Shown here: positions 5,070 through 13,295 of the stretch, one piece after another
Numbering within the stretch: position 1 is the first letter of the stretch
Layout: every line of letters starts with the position of its first letter
DNA from: an uncultured Candidatus Melainabacteria bacterium
GTDB lineage: Bacteria > Cyanobacteriota > Vampirovibrionia > Gastranaerophilales > Gastranaerophilaceae
NCBI GenBank assembly: GCA_946186335.1
Contig: CAMHMW010000012.1
Coordinates: forward strand, 1 to 22,766
DNA: 22,766 nucleotides
Direction of reading: 5' to 3'
The notes under the pieces: generated by a model
Database searches by the model: none
Seen by the model: the letters and a program-made list of their open reading frames with translations, nothing else
What the model was told of the DNA's origin: nothing
Made by a program: the position numbers and the translations under genes

Positions 5070-7190
5070 ATGGAAACGGTTTTAAGTGAAAACAATAAAC
5101 TGTACCGGGATACAGAGTTTGTTCAGGGAAAATGGACAACCGAAATAGACGTAAGAGATTTTATCCAACGTAACTATACCCCATATACAGGCGATGCAAA
5201 CTTTTTGGCAGGTCCGACAGAAGCAACAACAACTCTGTGGAATAAATGTCTTGATTTGTTCAGACAGGAACGTGAAAATATGGGCGTTCTTGATATGGAT
5301 ACAGAAATCATTTCGACCGTTACTTCTCACGCCCCCGGCTATATTGACAAAGATTTGGAAAAAATCGTCGGTTTACAGACAGATAAGCCGTTAAAAAGAG
5401 CCTTACAGCCGTTTGGCGGTATCAGAATGGCAGAAGGAGCATGTGAAGCATACGATTATAAAGTTGATAAAGATGTTGCAAAAATATTTAAAAAATACAG
5501 AAAGACCCATAATCAGGGTGTTTTTGACTGCTACACTCCCGAAATGAGAAAAGCGCGTCATGCTGCAATTTTAACAGGACTTCCCGATGCGTACGGGAGG
5601 GGTCGTATAATCGGAGATTACAGGCGTATTGCTTTATATGGTATTGACCGACTTATTGAAGATAAAGTTGAACAGCATGCCTCGGTTGAGGGTGAAATGC
5701 GTCCGGAAAGAATCCAATTAAAAGAAGAACTGGCAGAACAAATCAGAGCGTTAAAAGATATTAAACAAATGGCTGAATCTTATGGCTGCGACATTTCAAA
5801 CCCCGCACAAAATGCAAAAGAAGCGGTTCAGTGGTTGTATTTCGGTTATCTGGCTGCCGTAAAAGAACAAAACGGTGCAGCAATGAGTATCGGAAGAACC
5901 TCAACATTCCTGGATATATTTATTGAAAGAGATTTAAAACGCGGAATTATAACGGAAGAACAGGCACAAGAACTCATTGACCACTTCATAATGAAATTAA
6001 GACTGGTTAAATTCGCAAGAACTCCCGAATATAACGCACTATTCTCGGGCGACCCGACATGGGTTACAGAATCTATCGGTGGTATGGGAATTGACGGAAG
6101 AACACTTGTTACAAAAAATTCTTTCCGTTATCTTCACACCCTTGAAAATTTGGGAACGGCACCTGAACCTAATATGACGGTTTTATGGTCAACAAGACTT
6201 CCTCACAATTTTAAACAGTATGCCGCTCACATTTCTATCACAACCTCATCCATTCAGTACGAAAACGATGATATGATGAGAGTTACACACGGAGATGATT
6301 ATGCAATTGCCTGCTGTGTTTCATCAATGAGAGTCGGTAAAGAAATGCAATTCTTCGGAGCAAGAGCAAACCTTGCAAAATGCTTACTCTATGCGATAAA
6401 CGGCGGGGTTGACGAAAGATTAAAAGAACAGATAGGACCGAAATACCGTCCGATAACATCAGAGTACCTTGACTATGACGAGGTTATGGAAAGATATGAC
6501 GATATGATGGAATGGCTTGCGGGCTTGTATGTGAATACTCTGAATGTCATTCACTATATGCACGACAAATATTGCTATGAAAAAGTCCAAATGGCACTTC
6601 ATGACAGAGATGTAAAACGTTATTTTGCAACAGGTATTGCAGGCTTGTCTGTTGTTGCGGATTCACTTTCGGCAATAAAATACGCAAAAGTTAAAACAAT
6701 CAGAGATGAGAACGGTATAGTTGTTGATTACGATGTTGAAGGCGATTATCCGAAATACGGAAACAATGATGACAGAGTCGATCAGATGGCAGTTAACCTT
6801 GTTCACTCATTTATGAACAAAATAAGAAAACATTACACATACCGCAATTCAATTCCTACAATGTCAATTCTGACTATTACATCAAATGTTGTTTACGGAA
6901 AGAAAACAGGCAACACACCTGACGGAAGAAAAGCCGGTGTACCGCTTGCTCCGGGTGCTAACCCGATGCACGGACGTGATTCAAACGGTGCGGTTGCATC
7001 TTTGGCATCCGTTGCGAAACTGCCGTTTAAAGATGCACAGGACGGCATTTCAAACACCTTCTCAATTATCCCGAATGCTCTCGGAAAAGACGAAGTGTTC
7101 ATGGGCGATTTGGATGTAAGTATTGATCAGGGCTGCTGCGCAGGAACATCCGAAAACTTTGCATTTATAAGCATACCGAAAAACGAATAA
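5070..7190 (+). CDS. pflB: Pyruvate formate-lyase, catalytic subunit lacking the glycyl-radical domain
   Basis: 706 residues. It converts pyruvate and CoA to acetyl-CoA and formate in anaerobic fermentation. Close to E. coli PflB throughout: GLPDAYGRGRIIGDYRR, the ACC catalytic pair (C415, C416) in YAIACCVSSM, NTPDGRKAGVPLAPGANPMH and NTFSIIPNALGKDEV. E. coli PflB (about 760 residues) would continue after NALGK into the glycyl-radical domain. Here the chain instead has a 29-residue unrelated tail (678-706) containing DQGCCAGTSE, then stops; the radical domain is the next gene. The stop overlaps that gene's ribosome site. GAGGAG lies 10 bases before the ATG. No activating enzyme gene (pflA) is in the window. 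The enzyme must be assembled from two chains to work. Confidence 0.93.
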   Translation: METVLSENNKLYRDTEFVQGKWTTEIDVRDFIQRNYTPYTGDANFLAGPTEATTTLWNKCLDLFRQERENMGVLDMDTEIISTVTSHAPGYIDKDLEKIVGLQTDKPLKRALQPFGGIRMAEGACEAYDYKVDKDVAKIFKKYRKTHNQGVFDCYTPEMRKARHAAILTGLPDAYGRGRIIGDYRRIALYGIDRLIEDKVEQHASVEGEMRPERIQLKEELAEQIRALKDIKQMAESYGCDISNPAQNAKEAVQWLYFGYLAAVKEQNGAAMSIGRTSTFLDIFIERDLKRGIITEEQAQELIDHFIMKLRLVKFARTPEYNALFSGDPTWVTESIGGMGIDGRTLVTKNSFRYLHTLENLGTAPEPNMTVLWSTRLPHNFKQYAAHISITTSSIQYENDDMMRVTHGDDYAIACCVSSMRVGKEMQFFGARANLAKCLLYAINGGVDERLKEQIGPKYRPITSEYLDYDEVMERYDDMMEWLAGLYVNTLNVIHYMHDKYCYEKVQMALHDRDVKRYFATGIAGLSVVADSLSAIKYAKVKTIRDENGIVVDYDVEGDYPKYGNNDDRVDQMAVNLVHSFMNKIRKHYTYRNSIPTMSILTITSNVVYGKKTGNTPDGRKAGVPLAPGANPMHGRDSNGAVASLASVAKLPFKDAQDGISNTFSIIPNALGKDEVFMGDLDVSIDQGCCAGTSENFAFISIPKNE

Positions 7191-7201
7191 GGAGATTTTA
7201 T

Positions 7202-7438
7202 ATGACAACCCAACAGGAAGAAAATTTAATAAATTTACTTGACGGATACGTTGAAAAGGGCGGACACCATCTTAACGTAAATGTTTTTAACCGTGAAACT
7301 CTGCTTGATGCACAGGAACACCCCGAAAAATATCCGCAATTGACAGTAAGAGTATCGGGTTATGCGGTTAACTTCAACAAACTGACGAGAGAACAACAGG
7401 ACGATGTCATTTCAAGAACCTTCCACGGTCAAATGTAG
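7202..7438 (+). CDS. Stand-alone glycyl-radical domain of pyruvate formate-lyase
   Basis: 78 residues, matching only the C-terminal part of PflB: NLINLLDGY, GGHHLNVNVFNRETLLDA, PEKYPQLTVRVSGYAVNF and REQQDDVISRTF. The radical is carried on G53 of RVSGYAV. AAGGAG overlaps the stop of the preceding gene and lies 6 bases before this ATG, 11 bases separate the genes, and the reading frames differ, so this is an organised gene rather than read-through. It resembles GrcA/YfiD, the spare-part subunit that repairs oxygen-cleaved PflB, but GrcA replaces a damaged domain in a full-length enzyme, whereas here the main chain has no such domain. It should dock on the catalytic chain and be activated by PflA. 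Confidence 0.9.
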   Translation: MTTQQEENLINLLDGYVEKGGHHLNVNVFNRETLLDAQEHPEKYPQLTVRVSGYAVNFNKLTREQQDDVISRTFHGQM

Positions 7439-7642
7439 GGGGTAATAATTTGGCTTGCGCCACTCCTTGAATTTGTTACTAACATTGTTTATAATAATGG
7501 TATCCCTATCAAGGACTGTTACGCTCGACTTTTGAATATTCTTTTCAATAACGGTAGCATTGAGAAATGATAATGTTTCTTGCAGACTTGAGGGGATATT
7601 TTTTGCGCATTTATATGAAAAGATGATAATGTAAATACAATG
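7439..7642. other. Intergenic stretch with no supported gene
   Basis: About 200 bases between the glycyl-radical gene and the toxin-antitoxin-like promoter. No T-tailed hairpin is evident after the operon; a weak TGGC/GCCA hairpin near 7450-7461 lacks a T-run. A minus-strand frame of 81 codons crosses the region but overlaps the end of the preceding gene and has no ribosome site. Confidence 0.5.
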
Positions 7643-7675
7643 TATTGACATTGTCAATATTATGGTTTATAATAT
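7643..7675 (+). promoter_or_regulatory. Perfect-consensus promoter with two overlapping operators
   Basis: TTGACA (7645-7650), exactly 17 bases, TATAAT (7668-7673). An inverted repeat TATTGAC-ATT-GTCAATA (7643-7659) covers the -35 and a second, ATATTAT-GGTTT-ATAATAT (7657-7675), covers the -10. Such overlap is the usual layout for autorepression by an antitoxin. The predicted start is about 7680, the A of the first gene's ATG. Confidence 0.85.
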
Positions 7676-7679
7676 CAGT

Positions 7680-7970
7680 ATGGAACAGCATAAATATAAA
7701 ATATTTAAAATAAGTGGTAAAAAGTTCGTTGTCAAAATGGATTTAAACCCACTAACTAACGACTATGAATATCACATGTACATAAGACATTTAATTACCC
7801 CGCAGGAAGCAATAGCCGCTTATTTTGCAAAAACAACCGAAACTTATAACCAAGAATATGACAGGTATGAATTATACAGCAAAACGTACGATATTACAGT
7901 TTTTTATACATACTTGAAAGAAGAAAATATACTTTTAATAACTGCGTTCAAAGGAGGTTCTGATGACTAA
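7680..7970 (+). CDS. Probable toxin of a type II toxin-antitoxin pair
   Basis: 96 residues starting at ATG 7680; an earlier in-frame ATG at 7662 lies inside the promoter and cannot be used. No ribosome site precedes it, and the -10 ends 6 bases upstream, so the mRNA is probably leaderless. The sequence (KYKIFKISGKKFVVKMDLNP, then IAAYFAKTTETYNQEYDRYE, then ITVFYTYLKEENILLITAF) has the small alpha-beta pattern and final strand of RelE/BrnT-like RNase toxins, but I cannot match specific catalytic residues. The family is thus inferred mainly from the partner: it overlaps a BrnA/CopG-type antitoxin gene by 8 bases, in the toxin-first order of brnTA and higBA. It could be a non-toxic regulator instead. 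Confidence 0.6.
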   Translation: MEQHKYKIFKISGKKFVVKMDLNPLTNDYEYHMYIRHLITPQEAIAAYFAKTTETYNQEYDRYELYSKTYDITVFYTYLKEENILLITAFKGGSDD

Positions 7971-8244
7971 AAAAGAAACTACAAATATCCCGGAAGTTGG
8001 TATAGCAGAAATTTCTGAATATATCCCAACACCAGAGGAAGAACAAAAAATAATTAAGTTTGAAAAACAAGCAGAAGAAGACATTGCTAAAAAGAAACAG
8101 TCAGCAAATGTCAATTTCCGCTGGTCTGAATTTGAAATAGCAAGAGCTAAGAAAATTGCAGAAAAAATGGGTATTCCATATCAGACTTATTTAAAAATGA
8201 CTTTAAAACAGGCAATGGATAACGATGAAAAAAGATTTATGTAA
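7963..8244 (+). CDS. BrnA/CopG-type antitoxin
   Basis: 93 residues. The C-terminal half reads VNFRWSEFEIARAKKIAEKM then GIPYQTYLKMTLKQAM, the ribbon-helix-helix pattern of CopG-family antitoxins (strand for DNA contact, two helices, GIPYQT turn). The N-terminal half is acidic and probably flexible, the usual toxin-binding part, although here it precedes the DNA-binding part as in BrnA. GGAGG lies 5 bases before the ATG, inside the toxin gene. The protein would bind the two inverted repeats at 7643-7675 and repress its own promoter. It ends 10 bases from recG, which runs the opposite way, with no terminator between. Confidence 0.8.
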   Translation: MTKKETTNIPEVGIAEISEYIPTPEEEQKIIKFEKQAEEDIAKKKQSANVNFRWSEFEIARAKKIAEKMGIPYQTYLKMTLKQAMDNDEKRFM

Positions 8245-8254
8245 AAAATAATTT

Positions 8255-10651
8255 CTATATATCCAGTCCGGTAAACATTTCAAGGGCAGTGACATTTTGG
8301 AGTGCGGGGAAATTGTTTATATCATAATTCTTTATAAAATCTATTGCTTCATTTCTTGCCATTTCAAGAATTTTGGCATCACGCACAATATCTGAAATTA
8401 TCAAATCGGGCAGACCGCTCTGACGTGTTCCCAAAAATTCCCCGGGACCTCTTAACTGCAAATCTTTTTCCGCAATTACAAATCCGTCATTTGTCTGTGT
8501 CATAATTCCGAGTCGTTCACGGGTTTCATGAGAACGGGAAGACGTTATTAAAACACAATAGGACTGCATTGAATTTCTGCCGACACGCCCTCTCAACTGA
8601 TGAAGTTGTGACAGACCAAACCTTTCTGCGTTTTCAATAACCATTATGGTTGCATTCGGAACATCAACCCCAACTTCCACAACGGTTGTCGAAACAAGAA
8701 TATCGTATTTCCCGTCCTTAAACTTGTTCATAACCTCGTCTTTTTCATCGTTTTTGAGTTTACCGTGTAAAAGCCCTATTTTGTATTGCGGGAAAACCTC
8801 ATTCTGAAGTTTCTCTGCTTCCTGTGTTGCCGCCTTTGCTGAAAGTGTTTCACTTTCTTCTATAAGCGGATAAACGACATAAGCCTGACGTCCCGCATCA
8901 ATTTCCTGTCTGATTAGGTCATACACCGCTTTGTGAGAACCCGTCAGGGTAGTTTTTATAGGCTTTCTTCCTTTTGGCAGTTCATCAATAATTGTCAAAT
9001 CCAAATCTCCGTGAACCGTTAGCGCAAGAGTTCTGGGGATAGGAGTTGCCGTCATTGTGAGCATTTGGGGATTTTGTGATTTTTTCTTTAAAACATTTCT
9101 CTGCTTAACCCCGAACCTGTGCTGCTCATCAACAACAATTGCCCCCAGATTATTAAACTGAACATTTTCCTGAATTAAAGCGTGAGTTCCGACCGCAATA
9201 TGGGTTTGTCCGTTTATCAAATCAGTTTCGAATTTCTGCCTTAATTTCTTGCCGTGACTTCCCAAAAACAGTCCTACGCTTAAACCCATCGGTGTCAGCC
9301 ATTCAATAAGGTTATTATAATGCTGTTGTGCAAGAATTTCTGTCGGTGCCATAAATGCGCCCTGATAACCGTTTTCAATAGCAGCAAGCAGCATAACTGT
9401 TGCAACAACTGTTTTACCGCTGCCGACATCCCCTTGTAACAACCTTTGCATAGGAGCGGTAGAATTCATATCATTTAAAATCTCGTTTATTGCACGTTTT
9501 TGCGCCGATGTTAATTCAAACGGCAAACCGTTTATAAATTTCTGAACAAGCCCGTCTTTATGGACTTCCAAAGCATAAGAGGAATTATTTTTTAAATTAC
9601 TTTCCCTTAACCTGAGCATCTTTAACTGAATTAAAAACAGTTCCTCAAAAATGAGAGAAAATCTTGCATGCTCCAAGGCGCTCATACTTTCGGGAAAATG
9701 AACCTGCATAACCGCATTCGCTTTATCCATCAATCCCAGCCGTTCTCTCATAAAATCAGGGAGAACATTTTTAATATCATTCTTGTATAACTCTATTGCG
9801 TTAAATATTGCACGGCGCAGAGTTTTAATACTCAAACCCTCGCAAACTGTATAAATCGGAACAATTCTTGCCAAATTCAAATTGTCCTTAGAATCATCCA
9901 TAAATTCGCCGTTCATAATGGAATAATTCGGTTTATCCATTGTTAAACCGAAAGTATAATTATCCCGTTTTACAACACCTGACAGCATTATCGCTGCATT
10001 TTGCGGAAACTGTGCTTTCATTCGCTCTAACACATAGCGGTTTGATTTTGCATTAAAAAAGCACAATTCCATTTTTCCGCTTTCATCTGCCACAACAACC
10101 CTTGTAACAGACAGATTATTTCTCGTATTAAATGAAGATACCGAGCGAATATACCCGAAAACAGTTGTTGTCTGTCCTTCTTTAAGATTCTTAATGAGTG
10201 TTCTTGATGAATAATCTACGTGCTTTTTGGGAAAATACATCATCAAATCCTGCGCCGTAAAAATTCCAAGTTTGTTTAATTTATATGCAACCTTAGGACC
10301 AACACCTTTTATATACATAACATCGACTTCAGACGGGTGTTTTTGGCGTTGAAGTTCAAGGTTTTCACGTTCTTCTTTTGCAAGTTTTTCCTGCTGCAAA
10401 TCGGTTTTAATAACCTTTATCAGACGTTCAATAGATTTTCTGCGCTCTGATAGTGAAGCATACGGATAAACGTCAAACGCTTCTACTATCAATGCCCAGC
10501 GGGGATTTTTTCTTGATTTTTTGTAATTCTTTTGGGCTTCCTGTTTTATAAATGATGAAAAAGTCTGCTTTTTGCCGTGAATATCTATATACCGATACTT
10601 AACCTCGATATCAATTGCAGCCTTAATTTTATCAAGATTTTCTATTTCCAT
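8255..10651 (-). CDS. recG: ATP-dependent DNA helicase RecG
   Basis: 798 residues from the ATG at 10651; an ATG at 10687 would add 12 residues (MILLNFVVNLWG) that look non-native, and neither has a clear ribosome site. RecG remodels stalled replication forks and branch-migrates Holliday junctions. Visible: an extra N-terminal region of about 100 residues typical of cyanobacterial RecG, a helix-hairpin-helix (IKGVGPKVAYKLNKLGI), the OB wedge domain, Walker A GDVGSGKT (407-414), DEQHRFGVKQR, TATPIPRTLALT, LLHGKL, and QLHQLRGRVGR followed by GPGEFLGTRQSGLP. All motor motifs are intact. Divergent from the transpeptidase gene, leaving about 75 bases for both promoters if both internal starts are used. 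Confidence 0.95.
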   Translation of the reverse strand: MEIENLDKIKAAIDIEVKYRYIDIHGKKQTFSSFIKQEAQKNYKKSRKNPRWALIVEAFDVYPYASLSERRKSIERLIKVIKTDLQQEKLAKEERENLELQRQKHPSEVDVMYIKGVGPKVAYKLNKLGIFTAQDLMMYFPKKHVDYSSRTLIKNLKEGQTTTVFGYIRSVSSFNTRNNLSVTRVVVADESGKMELCFFNAKSNRYVLERMKAQFPQNAAIMLSGVVKRDNYTFGLTMDKPNYSIMNGEFMDDSKDNLNLARIVPIYTVCEGLSIKTLRRAIFNAIELYKNDIKNVLPDFMRERLGLMDKANAVMQVHFPESMSALEHARFSLIFEELFLIQLKMLRLRESNLKNNSSYALEVHKDGLVQKFINGLPFELTSAQKRAINEILNDMNSTAPMQRLLQGDVGSGKTVVATVMLLAAIENGYQGAFMAPTEILAQQHYNNLIEWLTPMGLSVGLFLGSHGKKLRQKFETDLINGQTHIAVGTHALIQENVQFNNLGAIVVDEQHRFGVKQRNVLKKKSQNPQMLTMTATPIPRTLALTVHGDLDLTIIDELPKGRKPIKTTLTGSHKAVYDLIRQEIDAGRQAYVVYPLIEESETLSAKAATQEAEKLQNEVFPQYKIGLLHGKLKNDEKDEVMNKFKDGKYDILVSTTVVEVGVDVPNATIMVIENAERFGLSQLHQLRGRVGRNSMQSYCVLITSSRSHETRERLGIMTQTNDGFVIAEKDLQLRGPGEFLGTRQSGLPDLIISDIVRDAKILEMARNEAIDFIKNYDINNFPALQNVTALEMFTGLDI

Positions 10652-10726
10652 CCCCCATAAATTTACCACGAAATTGAGTAAAATCATATAGCAAATTTTT
10701 ATATGTCCGGACTTAAAATAAATGTT

Positions 10727-11365
10727 ATGAAGATTTACCCGATTATAAACACGGTTAAAAATTATTCCAAAGCATTGGTACTTGCGGGCGGACTTGCAAT
10801 TACTCCCGCAACGGTAAAAGCCGAAAGGTTTATGGCGGACACCTTTTCAATGACCCAACAGGTAACAAAAACCCTTACCCAAGTTCCGCATGAGGGCTCA
10901 ACGGACAGTTTAATATTGGCAAATGCCCCGTCATGCGATATTATTATTCAGGGGGTTAAGAAAAAAGCGAAAATAGTTGTAGATGTGGCAAACCACCTTT
11001 TATACAAATATTCATCAGACGGGAAACCGGAAATCGTATATCCTGTTGCAACAGGAAAGCCGGAAACTCCGACACATAAAGGAGTACGCAGAGTTTCTCA
11101 TATTGAAATTCCCAGATTAAGAAGAGCCCCAAAACACACAAAACGATACAAAAACCCCGCTCCTTTCGGTGCAAGATGTATCATTCTTGATATTATAGAT
11201 CTCGAAACAGGAAAATTAACCCGTATCGGAGAGTTTATACACGGAAATAACGCTCCGGAAAGCATAGGTCTTGACGCGTCTGGCGGTTGCGTAAGAATGC
11301 CAGAGGGTGCGGTTATAGAAGTTTCAAAAGATGTAAAAAGCGGCGATATTGTTATTATAAAGTAA
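10727..11365 (+). CDS. L,D-transpeptidase (YkuD domain), exported
   Basis: 212 residues from ATG 10727 (an ATG at 10703 adds MSGLKINV). The N-terminus has a signal peptide: basic start, hydrophobic ALVLAGGLAI, cleavage near VKA/ER. The C-terminal half is a YkuD domain: IVVDVANHLLYKYSSDGKPE, YPVATGKPETPTHKG, GEFIHGNN (catalytic-site His) and SGGCVRMPEGAV (nucleophile Cys about 12 residues before the last strand). It forms 3-3 cross-links in peptidoglycan or attaches proteins to it, in the periplasm. No ribosome site is seen at either start. A -10-like TAAAAT ends 7 bases before ATG 10727, so this gene too may have a leaderless message, but its -35 is poor. Convergent with pncC. Confidence 0.88.
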   Translation: MKIYPIINTVKNYSKALVLAGGLAITPATVKAERFMADTFSMTQQVTKTLTQVPHEGSTDSLILANAPSCDIIIQGVKKKAKIVVDVANHLLYKYSSDGKPEIVYPVATGKPETPTHKGVRRVSHIEIPRLRRAPKHTKRYKNPAPFGARCIILDIIDLETGKLTRIGEFIHGNNAPESIGLDASGGCVRMPEGAVIEVSKDVKSGDIVIIK

Positions 11366-11384
11366 TTTGTTTATTGGGCATAAA

Positions 11385-11870
11385 TTAAATTCTGTCCTGT
11401 GTCAGAACATCATAAGCAAGTTTTAGGGCAAGATTTGCAAACTGTTCTTTCATTTCTTTTCTCGGGGTATCAGGCGGAAGTTTAATTTCTTTTATTGTCA
11501 CGATATTATTATACTTAACCGAAATATACACAAGCCCGACTGGTTTTAAATCAGTACCGCCTGTCGGACCTGCAATTCCCGTTGTACAAATTGCAACATC
11601 GCAGCCAGTTATTTTGTGAAGCCCGTTTGCCATTGCCTCCGCACACTGTTCGCTCACCGCTCCGTAATTATTCAAAATATCCCAATCAACCCCGAGTATA
11701 TCATGTTTTGCTTCGTTAGCGTACGTAACAAAATTCAGTTTTATATATTCAGAGCTTCCCGAAACATCAGTCAGTTTTGAACTTACAAGACCGCCCGTAC
11801 AGGATTCTGCGGTTGCGCAGGTCAATTTATTTTCAATTAAATATTTCCCTAATTTTTCTTCATAAGCCAT
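11385..11870 (-). CDS. pncC: Nicotinamide-nucleotide amidase (CinA C-terminal domain)
   Basis: 161 residues, the usual length of the stand-alone PncC/CinA C-terminal domain. It hydrolyses nicotinamide mononucleotide to nicotinate mononucleotide and ammonia in NAD recycling. Motifs: TAESCTGGL with the nucleophile serine, FVTYANEAK, GAVSEQCAEAMA, and CTTGIAGPTGGTDLKPVGLV. The N-terminal MoCF-like domain of full-length CinA is absent, as in many bacteria. AAAGGA lies 8 bases before the ATG. It follows radA by 12 bases and is probably co-transcribed with it; the pairing of cinA-type genes with DNA recombination genes is common. Confidence 0.92.
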   Translation of the reverse strand: MAYEEKLGKYLIENKLTCATAESCTGGLVSSKLTDVSGSSEYIKLNFVTYANEAKHDILGVDWDILNNYGAVSEQCAEAMANGLHKITGCDVAICTTGIAGPTGGTDLKPVGLVYISVKYNNIVTIKEIKLPPDTPRKEMKEQFANLALKLAYDVLTQDRI

Positions 11871-11882
11871 AAAATTTATCCT

Positions 11883-13253
11883 TTATGCGGGGCTGACACA
11901 GGCACTTATTGCATCTATAAGACGTTTAACCGGAACGATTTGTATTTTGTCATTCTGAACCGAACGGTTTGCATAAGGTATAATTGCTTTTTTAAATCCT
12001 GATGTTACAGCCTCATTAAGTCGTTTTTCAATATTACTTACGGGGTGAATTTCACCTGACAACCCGATTTCACCTATAATAACGGTCTGGGAATCAACCA
12101 CAACATCTCTTGCACAGGTCGCAATAGCAAGTGCAATACCCAAATCCGCTCCGGGTTCGTCAATTTCTATTCCGCCCATCACATTTACATATACATCCTG
12201 TTTAGACAAATTTAATCCGACACGTTTCTCTAATACGGCCAATATTTGCAATAATCTGCTGAAATCTACCCCGTTAGCCACTCTGCGGGGTGACGGATAC
12301 GGTGTTGAGCCGACAAGAGCCTGAATTTCAACAGTTAAAGGTCTTGTACCCTCGTTTGTAACAATTATTGCACTGCCCGGTATGGCATCCTGTGAACGCT
12401 CATTTAAAAACAGTTCATTCGGGTTTTTGACCTCTCTTAATCCTTTTACTCCCATCTCAAAAATACCGACCTCCGAGGTATTTCCGAAACGATTTTTCAT
12501 GGAACGAAGCATTCTGTATGACTTGTATTTATCTCCCTCAAAAGATATTACAACATCCACCATGTGCTCTAACACCTTTGGACCCGCAATATTTCCGTCT
12601 TTTGTAACATGACCTATAACAATTACCGTAATATTTTTTGTTTTTGCGATTTGCATTAAAATATTGCAGCACTCTCTGATTTGTGAAACACTCCCCGCAG
12701 AAGATGAAATTGTTTGGGAGTATATTGCCTGAATACTGTCTATCACAACCATATCAGGCGTGAGTTCCTCAATTTGAGATTGTATATTTTCAAGATTTAT
12801 CTGGGGGTAAATATAAAGGTTGTCAGAATTTATCCCCAAACGGTTAGCACGAAGTTTTAACTGGCTTGCGGATTCTTCTGCCGAAACGTACAAAATCTTC
12901 TGACCGCTTTTTGAAAGTTCTCCGCTTGTCTGGAGCAAAATTGTTGATTTCCCTATTCCGGGGTCACCGGCAATAAGGACAATTGACCCCTGAACAAGTC
13001 CGCCCCCGAGTATTCTGTCAAATTCGGAAATATTTGTGCTTATTCTTACTTCTTCTCCGATTTGAATATCTTTTATAAGTGACGGTTTTGAATTATTTTC
13101 AATTCCTTGGGGGTAAATGTTTTGGGAAGTTTGTGTGATTTGTTTTTCTTCCGTTATTGAACCCCAAGAACCGCATTCGGGACATTTCCCCAGATAGCCC
13201 GATGTTTCATAGCCGCACTGCTGACATATCCATTTTGATTTAACCTTTGCCAT
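11883..13253 (-). CDS. radA: DNA repair protein RadA
   Basis: 456 residues, normal length. RadA is a hexameric helicase that extends recombination intermediates and processes branched DNA. Domains: zinc finger CQQC...CPEC (C10, C13, C24, C27), RecA-like core with Walker A GDPGIGKST (96-104) and Walker B MVVIDSIQ, the diagnostic KNRFG motif (253-257), and a Lon-like C-terminal domain. No ribosome site precedes the ATG. A strong promoter ends with TATAAT exactly 6 bases before the ATG, so transcription should begin at the start codon. Followed by pncC in the same operon. Confidence 0.95.
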   Translation of the reverse strand: MAKVKSKWICQQCGYETSGYLGKCPECGSWGSITEEKQITQTSQNIYPQGIENNSKPSLIKDIQIGEEVRISTNISEFDRILGGGLVQGSIVLIAGDPGIGKSTILLQTSGELSKSGQKILYVSAEESASQLKLRANRLGINSDNLYIYPQINLENIQSQIEELTPDMVVIDSIQAIYSQTISSSAGSVSQIRECCNILMQIAKTKNITVIVIGHVTKDGNIAGPKVLEHMVDVVISFEGDKYKSYRMLRSMKNRFGNTSEVGIFEMGVKGLREVKNPNELFLNERSQDAIPGSAIIVTNEGTRPLTVEIQALVGSTPYPSPRRVANGVDFSRLLQILAVLEKRVGLNLSKQDVYVNVMGGIEIDEPGADLGIALAIATCARDVVVDSQTVIIGEIGLSGEIHPVSNIEKRLNEAVTSGFKKAIIPYANRSVQNDKIQIVPVKRLIDAISACVSPA

Positions 13254-13288
13254 ATCTTGATTATATGGAGTAAATATTTTCCGGTCAA
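13254..13288 (-). promoter_or_regulatory. radA promoter predicting a leaderless message
   Basis: Minus strand: TTGACC (13283-13288), exactly 17 bases, TATAAT (13260-13265), then CAAGAT and the ATG. Five of six -35 bases and all -10 bases match consensus. The expected start coincides with the A of the start codon. The site lies between the phosphoesterase stop and radA, so radA has its own transcription. Confidence 0.75.
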
Positions 13289-13295
13289 GTTCTAA

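Noticed and set aside
7188..7202. Split of pyruvate formate-lyase as a sequencing frameshift
   Set aside because: The chain before the stop carries a non-homologous tail, the alternative frames give no PflB sequence there, and AAGGAG is placed correctly for the second ATG. A designed two-gene layout fits better, although coverage should be checked.
7412..7657. Minus-strand 81-codon ORF between the glycyl-radical gene and the toxin-like gene
   Set aside because: Overlaps the end of the glycyl-radical gene and the promoter of the next pair, has no ribosome site and no family resemblance.
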